From the NCBI GenBank assembly GCA_035644395.1, contig DASQOR010000059.1, positions 124,001 through 188,000 on the forward strand: a stretch of DNA of 64,000 nucleotides, given 5' to 3'. This document shows positions 33,581-41,903 of this stretch, piece by piece. The notes under the pieces were generated by a model. It did no database searches, was not told where the DNA came from, and saw only the letters and a program-made list of their open reading frames with translations. A program made the position numbers and the translations under genes. Source of the stretch: JBGPLJ01 sp035644395. GTDB lineage: Bacteria > Pseudomonadota > Gammaproteobacteria > Steroidobacterales > Steroidobacteraceae. Position 1 is the stretch's first letter. Each line of letters begins with the position of its first letter.

Positions 33581-33775
33581 CTACTTCGGTGGCAGGTCCT
33601 CTTCGGCCGTGCGGATCGCGTCCGCGATCGGATCGATGGAACTCAACTGCGTCGCGAGCGCCAGGCAAAGCTTCGCGAGAAACTCGGCCTCCCGTTCCTT
33701 GCCGACGCGGTCGACGGCCTCGGCAATCCGTTCGAACGCCTGTTCGAGCTCCGCTTCGGTGATCTGCCGCTTCAT
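33581..33775 (-). CDS. DUF2783 small protein
   Basis: 64 residues, MKRQITEAELEQAFERIAEA and further AVDRVG...FLAKLCLALATQL, matching DUF2783. These small helical proteins are usually encoded right after FAD-dependent aromatic hydroxylases, as here: the ATG overlaps the hydroxylase stop (ATGA). Role unknown, presumably a partner of the enzyme. The 3' end is 4 bases from the convergent decarboxylase stop. Confidence 0.85.
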   Translation of the reverse strand: MKRQITEAELEQAFERIAEAVDRVGKEREAEFLAKLCLALATQLSSIDPIADAIRTAEEDLPPK

Positions 33776-35421
33776 GCCGCACTCCAGCCGAGCGCCCGGC
33801 GCCACGCGCTCGTGATTTCGTCGGGCGCCATTGTGCGCCAGCGCGCCGCCACGTGCCGATCCGGACGGACGAGATAGAAACCGCCGTCGGCGGCGCCGTA
33901 TGCGGCGGCCGCGTCCCGATCGCGCACGTTGATGACGGTGAAGGCTTCGTCGCCCGTCGCAAGACGCGGCGCGAGGGCCGCCAATTCCGCCGGCAGCTTG
34001 CCATCCGGGGAGAAGCTGAGCCCGCTGAATCCGCGCCCGAGGGCATCGAGCAGGAAGGATCCGTGCTCGAGCCGCCGGTTCACGAGCGGAGCTCCTGCCG
34101 CGGGTCCCGACGCAAAGTCACGATCGCGGCCCGCGAAGCTCGTCAGCGGGCTCGCCGAGTAGGTATACGGTTGCGACTGGCGCGGATTGATGAGCGGGCG
34201 CGCAAGATCGTGCCGTAGCGAGAGGGCGAGCGCGGCGTCGCGCAGCAGCCGGTAACCGCGTGTGGGCGGCGTCATGAACTTCGTGCTCTTGGCCGCGAGG
34301 TCGAAGATCTCGAGCGTGGCGCCGCGCCGCTCCGGCGAATAGCTGTCGAGCAACCGCGGCGGCGCCCGGCCGCGGCAGACATAGGCGAGCTTCCACGCGG
34401 CGTTCATGGCATCGGCAAGGCCCGAGTTGAGTCCGCGCACGCCGAAAATCGGCACGAGATGGGCGGCATCGCCCGCGAACAACACCGGTCCGTGGCGGTA
34501 GTCGTCGAGCGCGAGCGTATAAGCCTTGTAGAGGCTCCACCATTCGAGTTCCCAGGGCGCCTGCTCGCCGACCATTTCGAGGATCGCGCCGACGCGGCGC
34601 CGGACGTTTCCCTCCTGCAATGCGTCCGTTTCCGATTCACCCGATGTCAATTGGTAGTCGACGCGCCAGATGTCATCCGGCTGGCGGTGCAGGAGCACCG
34701 TCGAATCCGGATTGCCCGGTGAATTGAAGTACGCCCGCCGCTCGGTCGGGTATTGCGATTGCATCCGGATGTCGGCGATGACGTAGCAGCCCTCGTAGGC
34801 ATCGCCCTTGAGCGCAAGCCCCAGTTCATGCCTCACGACGCTTCGGGCTCCATCGGCCGCGATCACGTAACGCGTCGCAAGCGTGTATGGGCCTGCAGCC
34901 GTTGCGATCGCCAGGCGCGCGCCTTCGCCCGTGACCTCGATGCCCGTCACGCGGCTGAGCCAGCGAAGGTCGATGCGCGGTTCTTCTAGCGCCGCTTCGG
35001 CGAGGAAGAGTTCCACGTACTGCTGCTGCAGGTTGTACATCGGATGAAAGCGTTCGTGCGTCGAGTGTGGCATCTCGAGCCGGTAGACCGGCCGCGTGCC
35101 GTAGTACGACGTGCCGTGCGTCCAGCCGAGCGCCTTGCCGACGAACCTCTCGGAAACGCCGAGCTGCTGCAGGATTTCCAGGCTGTGACGCGCGATACAG
35201 ATGGCGCGGCTGCCGTCGTTCAGCGTGCCCTTGTCATCGAGCAGCACCGACGATACGCCGTGGCGCGCGAGCTCGAGCGCGGCGGCGAGACCGACGGGCC
35301 CGGCGCCGACGATGGCGACGTCGTGGGTGATGCGCCGGCCGTCGAGTTCCGGCGGCCGGACGAACTCGTAACGCGGATAGTCGAAATAGAGTGAACGGTC
35401 GCGGGAGCCGGGGCGCGGCAT
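33772..35421 (-). CDS. MhpA-like FAD-dependent aromatic hydroxylase
   Basis: 549-residue group A flavin monooxygenase. FAD-binding VAIVGAGPVGLAAALELARHG (split: VAIVGAGPVGLAAALE), the DG region ADGARSVVR and the GD motif VLFAGDAAHLVPIFGVRGLN are all intact; the C-terminal thioredoxin-like extension fits the 3-(3-hydroxyphenyl)propionate hydroxylase (MhpA) branch. It hydroxylates a phenolic ring with NAD(P)H and O2; the substrate is not known. The start at 35421 lies 10 bases after the AraC stop, and DUF2783 follows with overlap, so regulator, enzyme and small protein form one transcript. Confidence 0.88.
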   Translation of the reverse strand: MPRPGSRDRSLYFDYPRYEFVRPPELDGRRITHDVAIVGAGPVGLAAALELARHGVSSVLLDDKGTLNDGSRAICIARHSLEILQQLGVSERFVGKALGWTHGTSYYGTRPVYRLEMPHSTHERFHPMYNLQQQYVELFLAEAALEEPRIDLRWLSRVTGIEVTGEGARLAIATAAGPYTLATRYVIAADGARSVVRHELGLALKGDAYEGCYVIADIRMQSQYPTERRAYFNSPGNPDSTVLLHRQPDDIWRVDYQLTSGESETDALQEGNVRRRVGAILEMVGEQAPWELEWWSLYKAYTLALDDYRHGPVLFAGDAAHLVPIFGVRGLNSGLADAMNAAWKLAYVCRGRAPPRLLDSYSPERRGATLEIFDLAAKSTKFMTPPTRGYRLLRDAALALSLRHDLARPLINPRQSQPYTYSASPLTSFAGRDRDFASGPAAGAPLVNRRLEHGSFLLDALGRGFSGLSFSPDGKLPAELAALAPRLATGDEAFTVINVRDRDAAAAYGAADGGFYLVRPDRHVAARWRTMAPDEITSAWRRALGWSAA

Positions 35422-35431
35422 CGACAGCCCG

Positions 35432-36379
35432 TTACTTCTTGCGGCGGAAGTCGCTCGGCGACTGGCCCGTGCGCGTCTTGAACCAGCGGCTGAAGCTCGT
35501 GGCGTCGCGAAAGCCGTTCTCGAAGGCGATCGCCGCGATGCTCCGCTCCTCTTGCGCCGGATCGGCCAGCGCCTGGCGGCAACGCTCCATGCGGATATCG
35601 TCGATGAAGCCGCCGGGCGTGAGGTCGTAGCTGCGGAACATGGAGTAGAGCGTCCGCCGCGACATGTGCAGCGCCGCCGCGAGCTCGGCGACGTCGAGCG
35701 CGGGGTCGTCGATGTGCTCGAGCACGTGCCGGTGCGCAAGTTCGATGCGTTGTACCCGGCGCCTGCTCCCCGACACGGGACGCGCGGCACGATGCAGGGA
35801 CACGGACAGCATCTGGGTGACTGCTGAGAGCACGTTGTCCGCCGTTTCATAGTCAAGGTTCGCCGACGGCCGCAGCAACGCGAGCAGCGCTCCGAGCGCG
35901 GCCTGGGCCGTCGCGTTGTCGGCGAGCGGCGCGCCGCACAGGCGGGGGCTGATGCGCTGCCAGCCGGGACAGGCGTTGTACGGCAACATGAGCACGGCGA
36001 ACTGCGCATCGTCCGACAGGCGGATGCTGTACGGACGGGCCGTGTCGAAGATCGTGGCCTCGCCGGCGGTGACGAGCGTATTGCGCTCGTCCTGCGCAAT
36101 CTGCATGGATCCCGCCATCGGCCAGAAGAGCTTGATGAAGCCCTCGTCCGCGACGTCCGCGAGCTTCATCGTTCGGGTGACCTCGGTTGCGCTCGAACGA
36201 ATCGTCGTGACGGCCTTCGGGCCCTGGCGATAGGCGGCCACCTGCGCGCGGAACGGCCCGCGGCTGTGGTCGGTCATCTCGAGCCAGGGAAAGTTCTCGC
36301 GCACGAAATCGCGCCACGGCTCGAAGCCATGCACCGTCCTCAGCTCGGGCAGCAGCGGGGATTGGGTCACTTCCTGCAT
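35432..36379 (-). CDS. AraC family regulator, FeaR-like
   Basis: 315 residues: an N-terminal AraC-binding-like domain (about 20-190; LFWPMAGSMQIAQDERNTLV and DTARPYSIRL) and a C-terminal double helix-turn-helix (LDVAELAAALHMSRRTLYSM and FENGFRDATSFSRWFK). This architecture is shared with FeaR, the activator of phenylethylamine/tyramine oxidation in enterobacteria, and many aromatic pathway regulators. It is divergent from the TTQ amine dehydrogenase cluster (147 bases) and co-directional with the FAD hydroxylase, so it likely controls both. Confidence 0.88.
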   Translation of the reverse strand: MQEVTQSPLLPELRTVHGFEPWRDFVRENFPWLEMTDHSRGPFRAQVAAYRQGPKAVTTIRSSATEVTRTMKLADVADEGFIKLFWPMAGSMQIAQDERNTLVTAGEATIFDTARPYSIRLSDDAQFAVLMLPYNACPGWQRISPRLCGAPLADNATAQAALGALLALLRPSANLDYETADNVLSAVTQMLSVSLHRAARPVSGSRRRVQRIELAHRHVLEHIDDPALDVAELAAALHMSRRTLYSMFRSYDLTPGGFIDDIRMERCRQALADPAQEERSIAAIAFENGFRDATSFSRWFKTRTGQSPSDFRRKK

Positions 36380-36526
36380 GTCGGCGGCAATCCTCGATCG
36401 GCACGAATCGTCAACCCGGGTGCACGCGATGTCGGCCCGCGGCTGCAGCCGGCAGTTTGTTGCCGCACGGTTTTGAGCGATGATGCTCGCCGGCGGAGCC
36501 GTTGAACAGGGGAGGGTGTCCGTACC

Positions 36527-37684
36527 GTGAAAACATTCCTTTCGTTGTGCGCGTGCCTGGGCGCCGCCGCGGCCTTCCCGGCCGATCTGCCGCGGGACAC
36601 CGCGAGCATCCTGGCCCCCGGCCTTCCTGCCAAGGCTCCACCGCATTGGGTGTGGCTGAACGACATGTCCTTCATGCGCCTCACGGACGGGCGCGCCTAT
36701 CTCATCGACGCGGACCAGGGCTCGATGCTCGGCATGCTGAGCACGGGCTTCAATTTCGTGAGCGTGCTGCCGTCGCGCGACGGATCGGTCATCTATTCCC
36801 CGGAGACCTATTTCTCGCGTGGCGTTCGCGGCACCCGGACGGATGTCGTTTCGCTGTACGACCCCGTGCACCTGACGCCGGTCGCGGAAATCGAGATCCC
36901 GGCGAAGCGCGCGTCCGCGATTCCGATGGCGAACGAGTCCGCCCTCACGGACGACGACCGGTTCCTTCTCGTCTACAACTTCACGCCGGCGCAATCGACG
37001 ACGGTGGTCGACACGCGGAGCCGCAAGTTCGTGACGGAACTCGACACGGCGGGCTGCGCGATGGCGTTCCCGACCGGGCCGCGCCGTTTCTTCGCGATCT
37101 GCGCCGACGCGACGCTGCTCGTCGTGCGGCTCGACGATCAGGGACAGCTCGCGAGTGCTGCCCATACGAAGCCCCTGTTCGAGCGCGAGAAGGACCCCAT
37201 CACCGAGAAGGGCGTGCGGCTCGGCGACACCTGGTACTTCACTTCGTTTGAGTCGATCATCCACCCGATCAAGGCGGACGCGACGGACGCGACGGACGCG
37301 ACGGGCGCGACGGTCGGCAAGCGCTGGTCGCTCGTCACGGACGCGGAGCGCGCGGATGGCTGGCGCACCGGCGGGCTGCAGCAGCTCGCGATCCATCGAG
37401 CGACGAAACGCCTCTACGCGATCATGCACAAGGGTCCGCTCTCGACGCACAAGGATCCGGGCACGGATGTCTGGGTCTACGACATCGCCACGGGCAAGCG
37501 CGTGCAGCAGATCACGTTGAAGAACCTCGCGACTTCAATCCAGGTGTCGCAGGACGACCAGCCGCTCCTCTATGGGGCGTTCATCGCCAGCCCCGTGCTC
37601 GATATCTATGACGCCAGGTCGGGCCAGTACCTGCGGTCGGTCGGCGATCTCGCACAGACGGCGACGCTGCTCGTCACGCCATGA
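36527..37684 (+). CDS. amine dehydrogenase large (beta-propeller) subunit
   Basis: 385 residues from a GTG with GGAGGG upstream. A signal peptide (to about residue 19) leads into a seven-bladed propeller of the methylamine/aromatic amine dehydrogenase large-subunit family: HWVWLNDMSF, YLIDADQGSMLGMLSTGF, VVSLYDPVHLTP, TDDDRFLLVYNFTPAQS and KDPGTDVWVYD are characteristic. It forms the periplasmic heterotetramer with the TTQ-bearing small subunit at 38829. A 9-base tandem repeat adds D-A-T triplets around residue 251-263. It heads the cluster large-E-D-small-cytochrome. Whether the enzyme prefers methylamine or aromatic amines (MauB or AauB type) cannot be decided here. Confidence 0.9.
   Translation: MKTFLSLCACLGAAAAFPADLPRDTASILAPGLPAKAPPHWVWLNDMSFMRLTDGRAYLIDADQGSMLGMLSTGFNFVSVLPSRDGSVIYSPETYFSRGVRGTRTDVVSLYDPVHLTPVAEIEIPAKRASAIPMANESALTDDDRFLLVYNFTPAQSTTVVDTRSRKFVTELDTAGCAMAFPTGPRRFFAICADATLLVVRLDDQGQLASAAHTKPLFEREKDPITEKGVRLGDTWYFTSFESIIHPIKADATDATDATGATVGKRWSLVTDAERADGWRTGGLQQLAIHRATKRLYAIMHKGPLSTHKDPGTDVWVYDIATGKRVQQITLKNLATSIQVSQDDQPLLYGAFIASPVLDIYDARSGQYLRSVGDLAQTATLLVTP
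37277..37312 (+). repeat. 9-base tandem repeat, four units, inside the large subunit gene
   Basis: GACGCGACG at 37277, 37286 and 37295, and GGCGCGACG at 37304. It encodes D-A-T-D-A-T-D-A-T-G-A-T in a surface loop. Such repeats can change length by slippage without breaking frame. Confidence 0.85.
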
Positions 37685-38208
37685 GATTCTCCGTCGACCC
37701 GGTGTTTTCGCTCCTCGCGATCGCGGCGTTGGCGCTTCTCTTCGGGTCGGCCGCGCTCGCGAAGCTGCGGGATCGCGCGCGCTTCACGGCCGTGCTCGAG
37801 GCCTACGACGTGCTGCCGGCGCCGATGGCAAGGATCCTGGCCGTTGGGCTGCCATTCATGGAGCTCGCGGTCGCGATCGGCCTTTTTGTGACGCAGTTCC
37901 GCCCGGTCGCGGCCGGTACCGCCGGGGCGCTACTCCTTATATATGGCGCCGGGATCGCCTGGAACCTGGCGCGTGGGCGGCGGGATATCGATTGCGGTTG
38001 CGAGGGTTTCGGCCAGCGTCGTCCGATTGCCCCGTGGATGCTCGTGCGTAACGCGATTCTCATCGGTGTCGCCGCCGTCGCCGGTGCCGTGCCGACGGCG
38101 CGGCCGGTCGTGCTCACCGACGTGCTGACCATCGCGGGCGGCCTCGCGGTCTTCGTGCTGATCTACTTCGCAGCGGATCGCCTGCTGGCACCGCGAGCCC
38201 TCGCATGA
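37681..38208 (+). CDS. mauE: MauE, membrane protein for TTQ small subunit maturation
   Basis: 175 residues, about four membrane helices of the DoxX-like MauE fold, with a conserved soluble loop DIDCGCEGFGQRRPIAPWM holding two Cys. MauE and MauD are needed to form the many disulfides of the small subunit. Start overlaps the large-subunit stop by 4 bases; the end overlaps mauD by 4 bases. Confidence 0.88.
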   Translation: MRFSVDPVFSLLAIAALALLFGSAALAKLRDRARFTAVLEAYDVLPAPMARILAVGLPFMELAVAIGLFVTQFRPVAAGTAGALLLIYGAGIAWNLARGRRDIDCGCEGFGQRRPIAPWMLVRNAILIGVAAVAGAVPTARPVVLTDVLTIAGGLAVFVLIYFAADRLLAPRALA

Positions 38209-38813
38209 ACGCGCTCGTCGTTTCCAACGTCGTGCTGTGGATCGCCGTCGTCGCGCTGTCGCTCGTCGTCTGGGCGCTCGCCCGGCAGATCGGCGTGCTG
38301 CACGAAAGGATCACACCGGTCGGCGCACTCATGCTTCGCAAAGGCCCGCAGGTCGGGGAACCGGCGCCGCACATCGACGTGAACGACCTCGAGGGCCGCA
38401 CGCATCACGTTGCGGAGCCGCGCGAAGACGGGCGCAGTCTCCTCGTCGTATTCGTCTCGCCGACCTGCCCCGTGTGCAAGGCCATCCTGCCGGTGCTGAA
38501 GTCGAGCCGCCTGAGCGAACGGGATTGGCTCGAAGTCGTCCTCGCGAGCGACGGCGACGTAGCCGCGCACCGGCAGTACATCGCGACACACGGCCTCGAG
38601 CAGTTCGTGTATCTCAATTCCACGCCGCTCGGCATGACCTACCAGGTGAGCCGCTTGCCGTACGCGGTCATCGTCGACGAGAAGGGCATCCTGCGTGCTC
38701 GGGGCATCATCAATTCGCGCGAGCACCTCGAGAGCCTGTTCGAGGCCAAGCGGCGCGGGGTCGCGTCCTTGCAGGATTATTTCGAGCGCGCGCAAGATTC
38801 GCGGGCGGCCTGA
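38205..38813 (+). CDS. mauD: MauD, thioredoxin-like disulfide protein for amine dehydrogenase
   Basis: 202 residues: N-terminal membrane anchor (VVLWIAVVALSLVVWAL), then a thioredoxin fold with the redox motif C-P-V-C-K in VFVSPTCPVCKAILPVL and a cis-Pro in SRLPYAVIVD. It would introduce or isomerise the six disulfides of the small subunit in the periplasm, working with MauE. Translationally coupled to mauE. Confidence 0.92.
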   Translation: MNALVVSNVVLWIAVVALSLVVWALARQIGVLHERITPVGALMLRKGPQVGEPAPHIDVNDLEGRTHHVAEPREDGRSLLVVFVSPTCPVCKAILPVLKSSRLSERDWLEVVLASDGDVAAHRQYIATHGLEQFVYLNSTPLGMTYQVSRLPYAVIVDEKGILRARGIINSREHLESLFEAKRRGVASLQDYFERAQDSRAA

Positions 38814-38828
38814 AGCCGGGAGTGAGCT

Positions 38829-39356
38829 ATGAAGTGGCTGGATGACCTGACCGAAGAATCCACGCGTGCCGTTGCCCGGCGCAGTTCGAGGCGCAGTCTC
38901 CTCGGACGCCTGGCGGTGGCGCTCGTTGGCGCGTCGACGCTGCCGCTGCTGCCGGTCGAACGCGGCGCGGCCGCGGAACCGGCCAAGAGCGACGACGGTC
39001 CGGCGCAGGATCCCGGCGATCCGACGACCTGTGAGTACTGGCGTTACTGCGGCATCGACGGCTTTCTTTGCAGCTGCTGCGGCGGCTCGATCACGACCTG
39101 TCCGCCCGGCACGGAGCCCGCGGCCGTCACCTGGATCGGCACCTGCCACAATCCGGCCGACAACAAGGACTACTTCCTCTCGTACAACGACTGCTGCGGC
39201 AAGTCGTCCTGCGGCCGCTGCATGTGCAATCGCAACGAGGGCGACACGCCGATCTACCAGCCGCCGCTCTCGAATGACGTCAACTGGTGCGTCGGCAGCA
39301 AGGCGGACATCGCGTATCACTGCACGGTGTCGAGAATCGTTGGCCTCGCGAAATAG
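38829..39356 (+). CDS. TTQ-bearing amine dehydrogenase small subunit
   Basis: 175 residues. A twin-arginine leader (SRRSLLG, then hydrophobic) exports it folded. The mature part has the family's Cys-rich pattern starting C-E-Y-W-R-Y-C-G-I-D-G. Counting against the Paracoccus small subunit, Trp102 (AAVTW) and Trp153 (NDVNW) stand 51 residues apart, exactly like TTQ-forming Trp57 and Trp108; Asp77 (GIDG) and Asp121 (YNDCCG) match Asp32 and Asp76. All residues for tryptophan tryptophylquinone are therefore present. TTQ formation normally needs MauG, which is not in this cluster. Oxidises primary amines to aldehydes plus ammonia. Confidence 0.92.
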   Translation: MKWLDDLTEESTRAVARRSSRRSLLGRLAVALVGASTLPLLPVERGAAAEPAKSDDGPAQDPGDPTTCEYWRYCGIDGFLCSCCGGSITTCPPGTEPAAVTWIGTCHNPADNKDYFLSYNDCCGKSSCGRCMCNRNEGDTPIYQPPLSNDVNWCVGSKADIAYHCTVSRIVGLAK

Positions 39357-39759
39357 AGCGGGGATCTGCGCCCTCCTGCTGCTCGCGTGCGCGGTCGCAC
39401 ACGGCGGCGATGCGGCACAGAACTATCTGCGCTTCTGCCAGGGTTGCCACACGGCGACCGGCGCCGGGCTCGAGGGCAAGGTGCCTGACCTGCGCCCCGT
39501 GCTGGTGCCCATGGCGAAGCTGGCGGAAGGGCGAAAGTACCTCGTGCGGGTTCCGGGCGTCGCGCAGTCGACCCTCGGCGATGCCGAAGCGGCCGCCGTG
39601 CTCAACTGGATGCTGCGTAACCTCGCGGATCAGAAGAACATTGCCGGCCTGCAGGCCTTCACGGCCCAGGAGGTCGAAGCGTACCGCCGCACGCGGATGC
39701 TCGAGGTCCGCAAGACCCGCGAGACCCTGCTTGCCCGGATCGCGGCGGACGGCGGCTAG
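39340..39759 (+). CDS. small monohaem cytochrome c of the amine dehydrogenase cluster
   Basis: 139 residues from TTG at 39340, which lies inside the end of the small-subunit gene. The TTG gives a proper signal peptide (MASRNRAGICALLLLACAVA); no ATG or GTG is available. Haem site is F-C-Q-G-C-H, with a distal Met likely in VPMAKL. After the haem domain comes a charged helical tail with EVEAYRRTR and EVRKTRETLLARI. It probably takes electrons from the TTQ enzyme in place of amicyanin. Coupled translation fits that role. Confidence 0.75.
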   Translation: MASRNRAGICALLLLACAVAHGGDAAQNYLRFCQGCHTATGAGLEGKVPDLRPVLVPMAKLAEGRKYLVRVPGVAQSTLGDAEAAAVLNWMLRNLADQKNIAGLQAFTAQEVEAYRRTRMLEVRKTRETLLARIAADGG

Positions 39760-39841
39760 CCGCCTAGAACCTTGCCAGCGCCCGGTGGGCACTCACCCCA
39801 GCCAGTCCATGGAAAAAGCGGACCGATAAGGGGACCCAACG

Positions 39842-40417
39842 ATGAAAAGCAAAGTGATCCTGGCCCTGGGCGCGGGCCTTTTCGTGACGATAGGCGCCTC
39901 CGTTCTCGCGCACGACGGCTTCGGCCACGGCAACAAGCCGTTCCGGGTATTCGCGATCCTGCAGCCGACGAGCGAAGTGCCGTCGCTTTCGTCCGCGGCG
40001 AGCGGCCGCTTCAAGGCGACCATCGACCCGCAGGCGCAGACGATCACCTACGAGGTCAGTTACGACGGCCTCGAAGGCGATGTCCTGCAGTCGCACATCC
40101 ACCTGGGACAGCACAGCGTGAATGGCGGCGTCAGCGTGTTTCTCTGCGGCAACCCGCCGACGGTGCCGCCGGCGTCTGTGCCGCAACCACCGGCCTGTCC
40201 GCCGCCCCCGGCGACGGTCACCGGCGTGATCACGCCGGCAAACATCATCGGGCCGAACGCACAGGGAATCGCGCCGACCGCGGGCGATGTGAATGAGTTC
40301 GACGAACTCGTCGAAAGCATCCGCGATGGCGTGACCTACGCCAATGTGCACAGCTCGAAGTTTCAGGGCGGAGAAATCCGCGGACAGATCGTCGACTTCC
40401 CGAAGAACCGCGACTAG
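39842..40417 (+). CDS. secreted CHRD-domain protein
   Basis: 191 residues with signal peptide (to about residue 22). CHRD domain from about residue 35: AILQPTSEVPSLSSAASGRF, then IDPQAQTITYEVSYDGLEGD, HIHLGQ and a late YANVHSSKFQGGEIRGQI, all standard for bacterial CHRD proteins. A Pro-rich loop (PPTVPPASVPQPPACPPPP) interrupts the domain. Function unknown; bacterial CHRD proteins are exported. Its stop shares CTAG with the stop of the convergent Rieske gene. Confidence 0.88.
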   Translation: MKSKVILALGAGLFVTIGASVLAHDGFGHGNKPFRVFAILQPTSEVPSLSSAASGRFKATIDPQAQTITYEVSYDGLEGDVLQSHIHLGQHSVNGGVSVFLCGNPPTVPPASVPQPPACPPPPATVTGVITPANIIGPNAQGIAPTAGDVNEFDELVESIRDGVTYANVHSSKFQGGEIRGQIVDFPKNRD

Positions 40418-41505
40418 CTGGTAGCCACGGCCGGTCGTGTTTCCACAGGCGCCGCCGTTGGCGGCGGCGCCTGTTCCGCTTCGATGAGCTTCGTCAACGT
40501 GCGGCGGAAGTGAACGAGCGGCGCGTCCGCGAGGATCGCGAGCATCTGCTTCTCGAACGGCGGGTCCTCTTCGAGCGTCAGTTGCTGGCGTTCAATAATA
40601 GCCTTGTCCTCCATGAAGCCTTCGATGAGGCTGTTCAGCAGGGACAGCGAGATCGTCGAGTCCTCGCCCTCGTAGTTGTTGAGGTACGCCCAGAAGAAGT
40701 GCGTCGTGCGGTCGGTCTCCGGGGTCATGAACTGGCAGTTCCGATACTCGCGCGTGCCGGGCACCGCCACGCCTTTCTCCGCGCCTTGACCTGCGGGCGC
40801 GAACATCGTCGCCATGTCGAAGATGCCGGGGATGTACATGTTCACCCGGTTGCGCCGGTCCACCTTGTCGCTCTTGTTCGGGATGACCTTGCGGTGAAAG
40901 GGCGGCGGGTCGATATTCATGTGCCAGCGTTCGAGCGTGTAGCCGTGATCGTTCTTGTCGATCGACACCGGCTTTGAAACGAACGCGTACTCCTCGGAGC
41001 CGCCGAGCGTCTTCGTGTGAACGAACGCGAGATGCGCCAGATCGCTCAGATTGTCGACGATGAGGAGATAGCTCGCGTCGTAGTGGAGATACCCGGGCAG
41101 GCCCTTCCACGCGGGGTCGGTCATGTACGGCAGGCTGCAGATGGTCGAGACGTCGGCCTTCGCCGGATCGCCCATCCAGATCCACACCAGATGGCCGTGC
41201 TCGTGAATCGGATAGGTGCGCACGCGCATCTTCGGTGGAATCATCTCCTGGCCCGGAATCTGGTTGCACTTGCCGGTGCCGTCGAACCGCAGGCCGTGAT
41301 ACATGCAGCGCACGGCGTCGCCTTCGAGCCGGCCCTGTGAAAGGAGGGCGCCCCGGTGCGGGCAGCGGTCGTTCATCGCGATGACCTTGCCGCTCTCCCC
41401 GCGATAGAGGACCACGTGCTCGTTCAGGAGCATGCGGCTCAGGAGCCTGCCGTCGATCAGCTCGTGATCCCAGGCCGCGACGTACCAGCAATTCTTCAGG
41501 AACAT
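40414..41505 (-). CDS. VanA-like Rieske oxygenase (O-demethylase type)
   Basis: 363 residues from ATG 41505 (GGGAG 8 bases upstream). Start MFLKNCWYVAAWDHEL and the Rieske pairs CPHRG and CMYHGLRFD are those of vanillate O-demethylase oxygenases; the iron site is DNLSDLAHLAFVHT (N-x2-D-x2-H-x4-H). VanA removes the methyl of vanillate as formaldehyde with electrons from VanB; no VanB-like reductase is in the window. A 12-bp stem in the last codons (40445-40474) may serve as terminator. Methoxy-aromatic substrate is inferred. Confidence 0.85.
   Translation of the reverse strand: MFLKNCWYVAAWDHELIDGRLLSRMLLNEHVVLYRGESGKVIAMNDRCPHRGALLSQGRLEGDAVRCMYHGLRFDGTGKCNQIPGQEMIPPKMRVRTYPIHEHGHLVWIWMGDPAKADVSTICSLPYMTDPAWKGLPGYLHYDASYLLIVDNLSDLAHLAFVHTKTLGGSEEYAFVSKPVSIDKNDHGYTLERWHMNIDPPPFHRKVIPNKSDKVDRRNRVNMYIPGIFDMATMFAPAGQGAEKGVAVPGTREYRNCQFMTPETDRTTHFFWAYLNNYEGEDSTISLSLLNSLIEGFMEDKAIIERQQLTLEEDPPFEKQMLAILADAPLVHFRRTLTKLIEAEQAPPPTAAPVETRPAVATS
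40445..40474. terminator. hairpin at the 3' end of the convergent CHRD/Rieske pair
   Basis: ACAGGCGCCGCC (40445-40456) pairs with GGCGGCGCCTGT (40463-40474), loop GTTGGC, inside the last codons of the Rieske gene (A-P-P-P region). Placed 28 bases after the CHRD stop, it could end that transcript. Confidence 0.45.
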
Positions 41506-41648
41506 GCATGACACTCCCATCCGCCTCGGCCGAGTCTATGCCCCGACGCGCCGCGACGGGAAGCGACCGGACGTAACACCCGCATTTTCGTGCACGGAGC
41601 CGTGCAGTCCGTGCAAAGTGGCGCGCGTGCGCCACGATTCGGCGTCGT

Positions 41649-41897
41649 TCACTTGCGTCCGCCCATCGGTCCGCTGCCGATTTGCAGCAGAGTCGCGAAG
41701 GCGCGCTCGCAGGTCTCCCGCGCGGAAAGGCCCGGCGTCATTGCGGCGACCGACTTCCCTACCTGTACAATGTCGAAGTCGTGGAGTTCGTCGAGCAACG
41801 GCCCCGAATGGCGGTCGAGCGCGCTCAGGAGCGCGCAAAGCTGCAGGAAGAACCGGCGGGTCGCCGGGGTGGTGATGTCCTCGAGATTCGGTCCAAT
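41649..41897 (-). CDS. uncertain ORF without usual start codon
   Basis: The minus-strand frame ending with TGA at 41649 has clear coding character (third positions mostly G/C) over about 80 codons and reads as a helical protein (TPATRRFFLQLCALLSALDR, LLDELHDFDIVQVGKSVAAM). No ATG, GTG or TTG exists in frame before the inner ATG near residue 50; ATT at 41897 would give 82 residues. It could be a gene with a rare start, a frameshifted or decayed gene, or a chance ORF. No family recognised. Confidence 0.35.
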   Translation of the reverse strand: MGPNLEDITTPATRRFFLQLCALLSALDRHSGPLLDELHDFDIVQVGKSVAAMTPGLSARETCERAFATLLQIGSGPMGGRK

Positions 41898-41903
41898 GAC
41901 TTT

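Noticed and set aside
38163..39320. 385-codon minus-strand ORF opposite mauD and the TTQ small subunit
   Set aside because: Composition typical of antisense frames; the plus-strand TTQ residues and Cys pattern prove the other strand.
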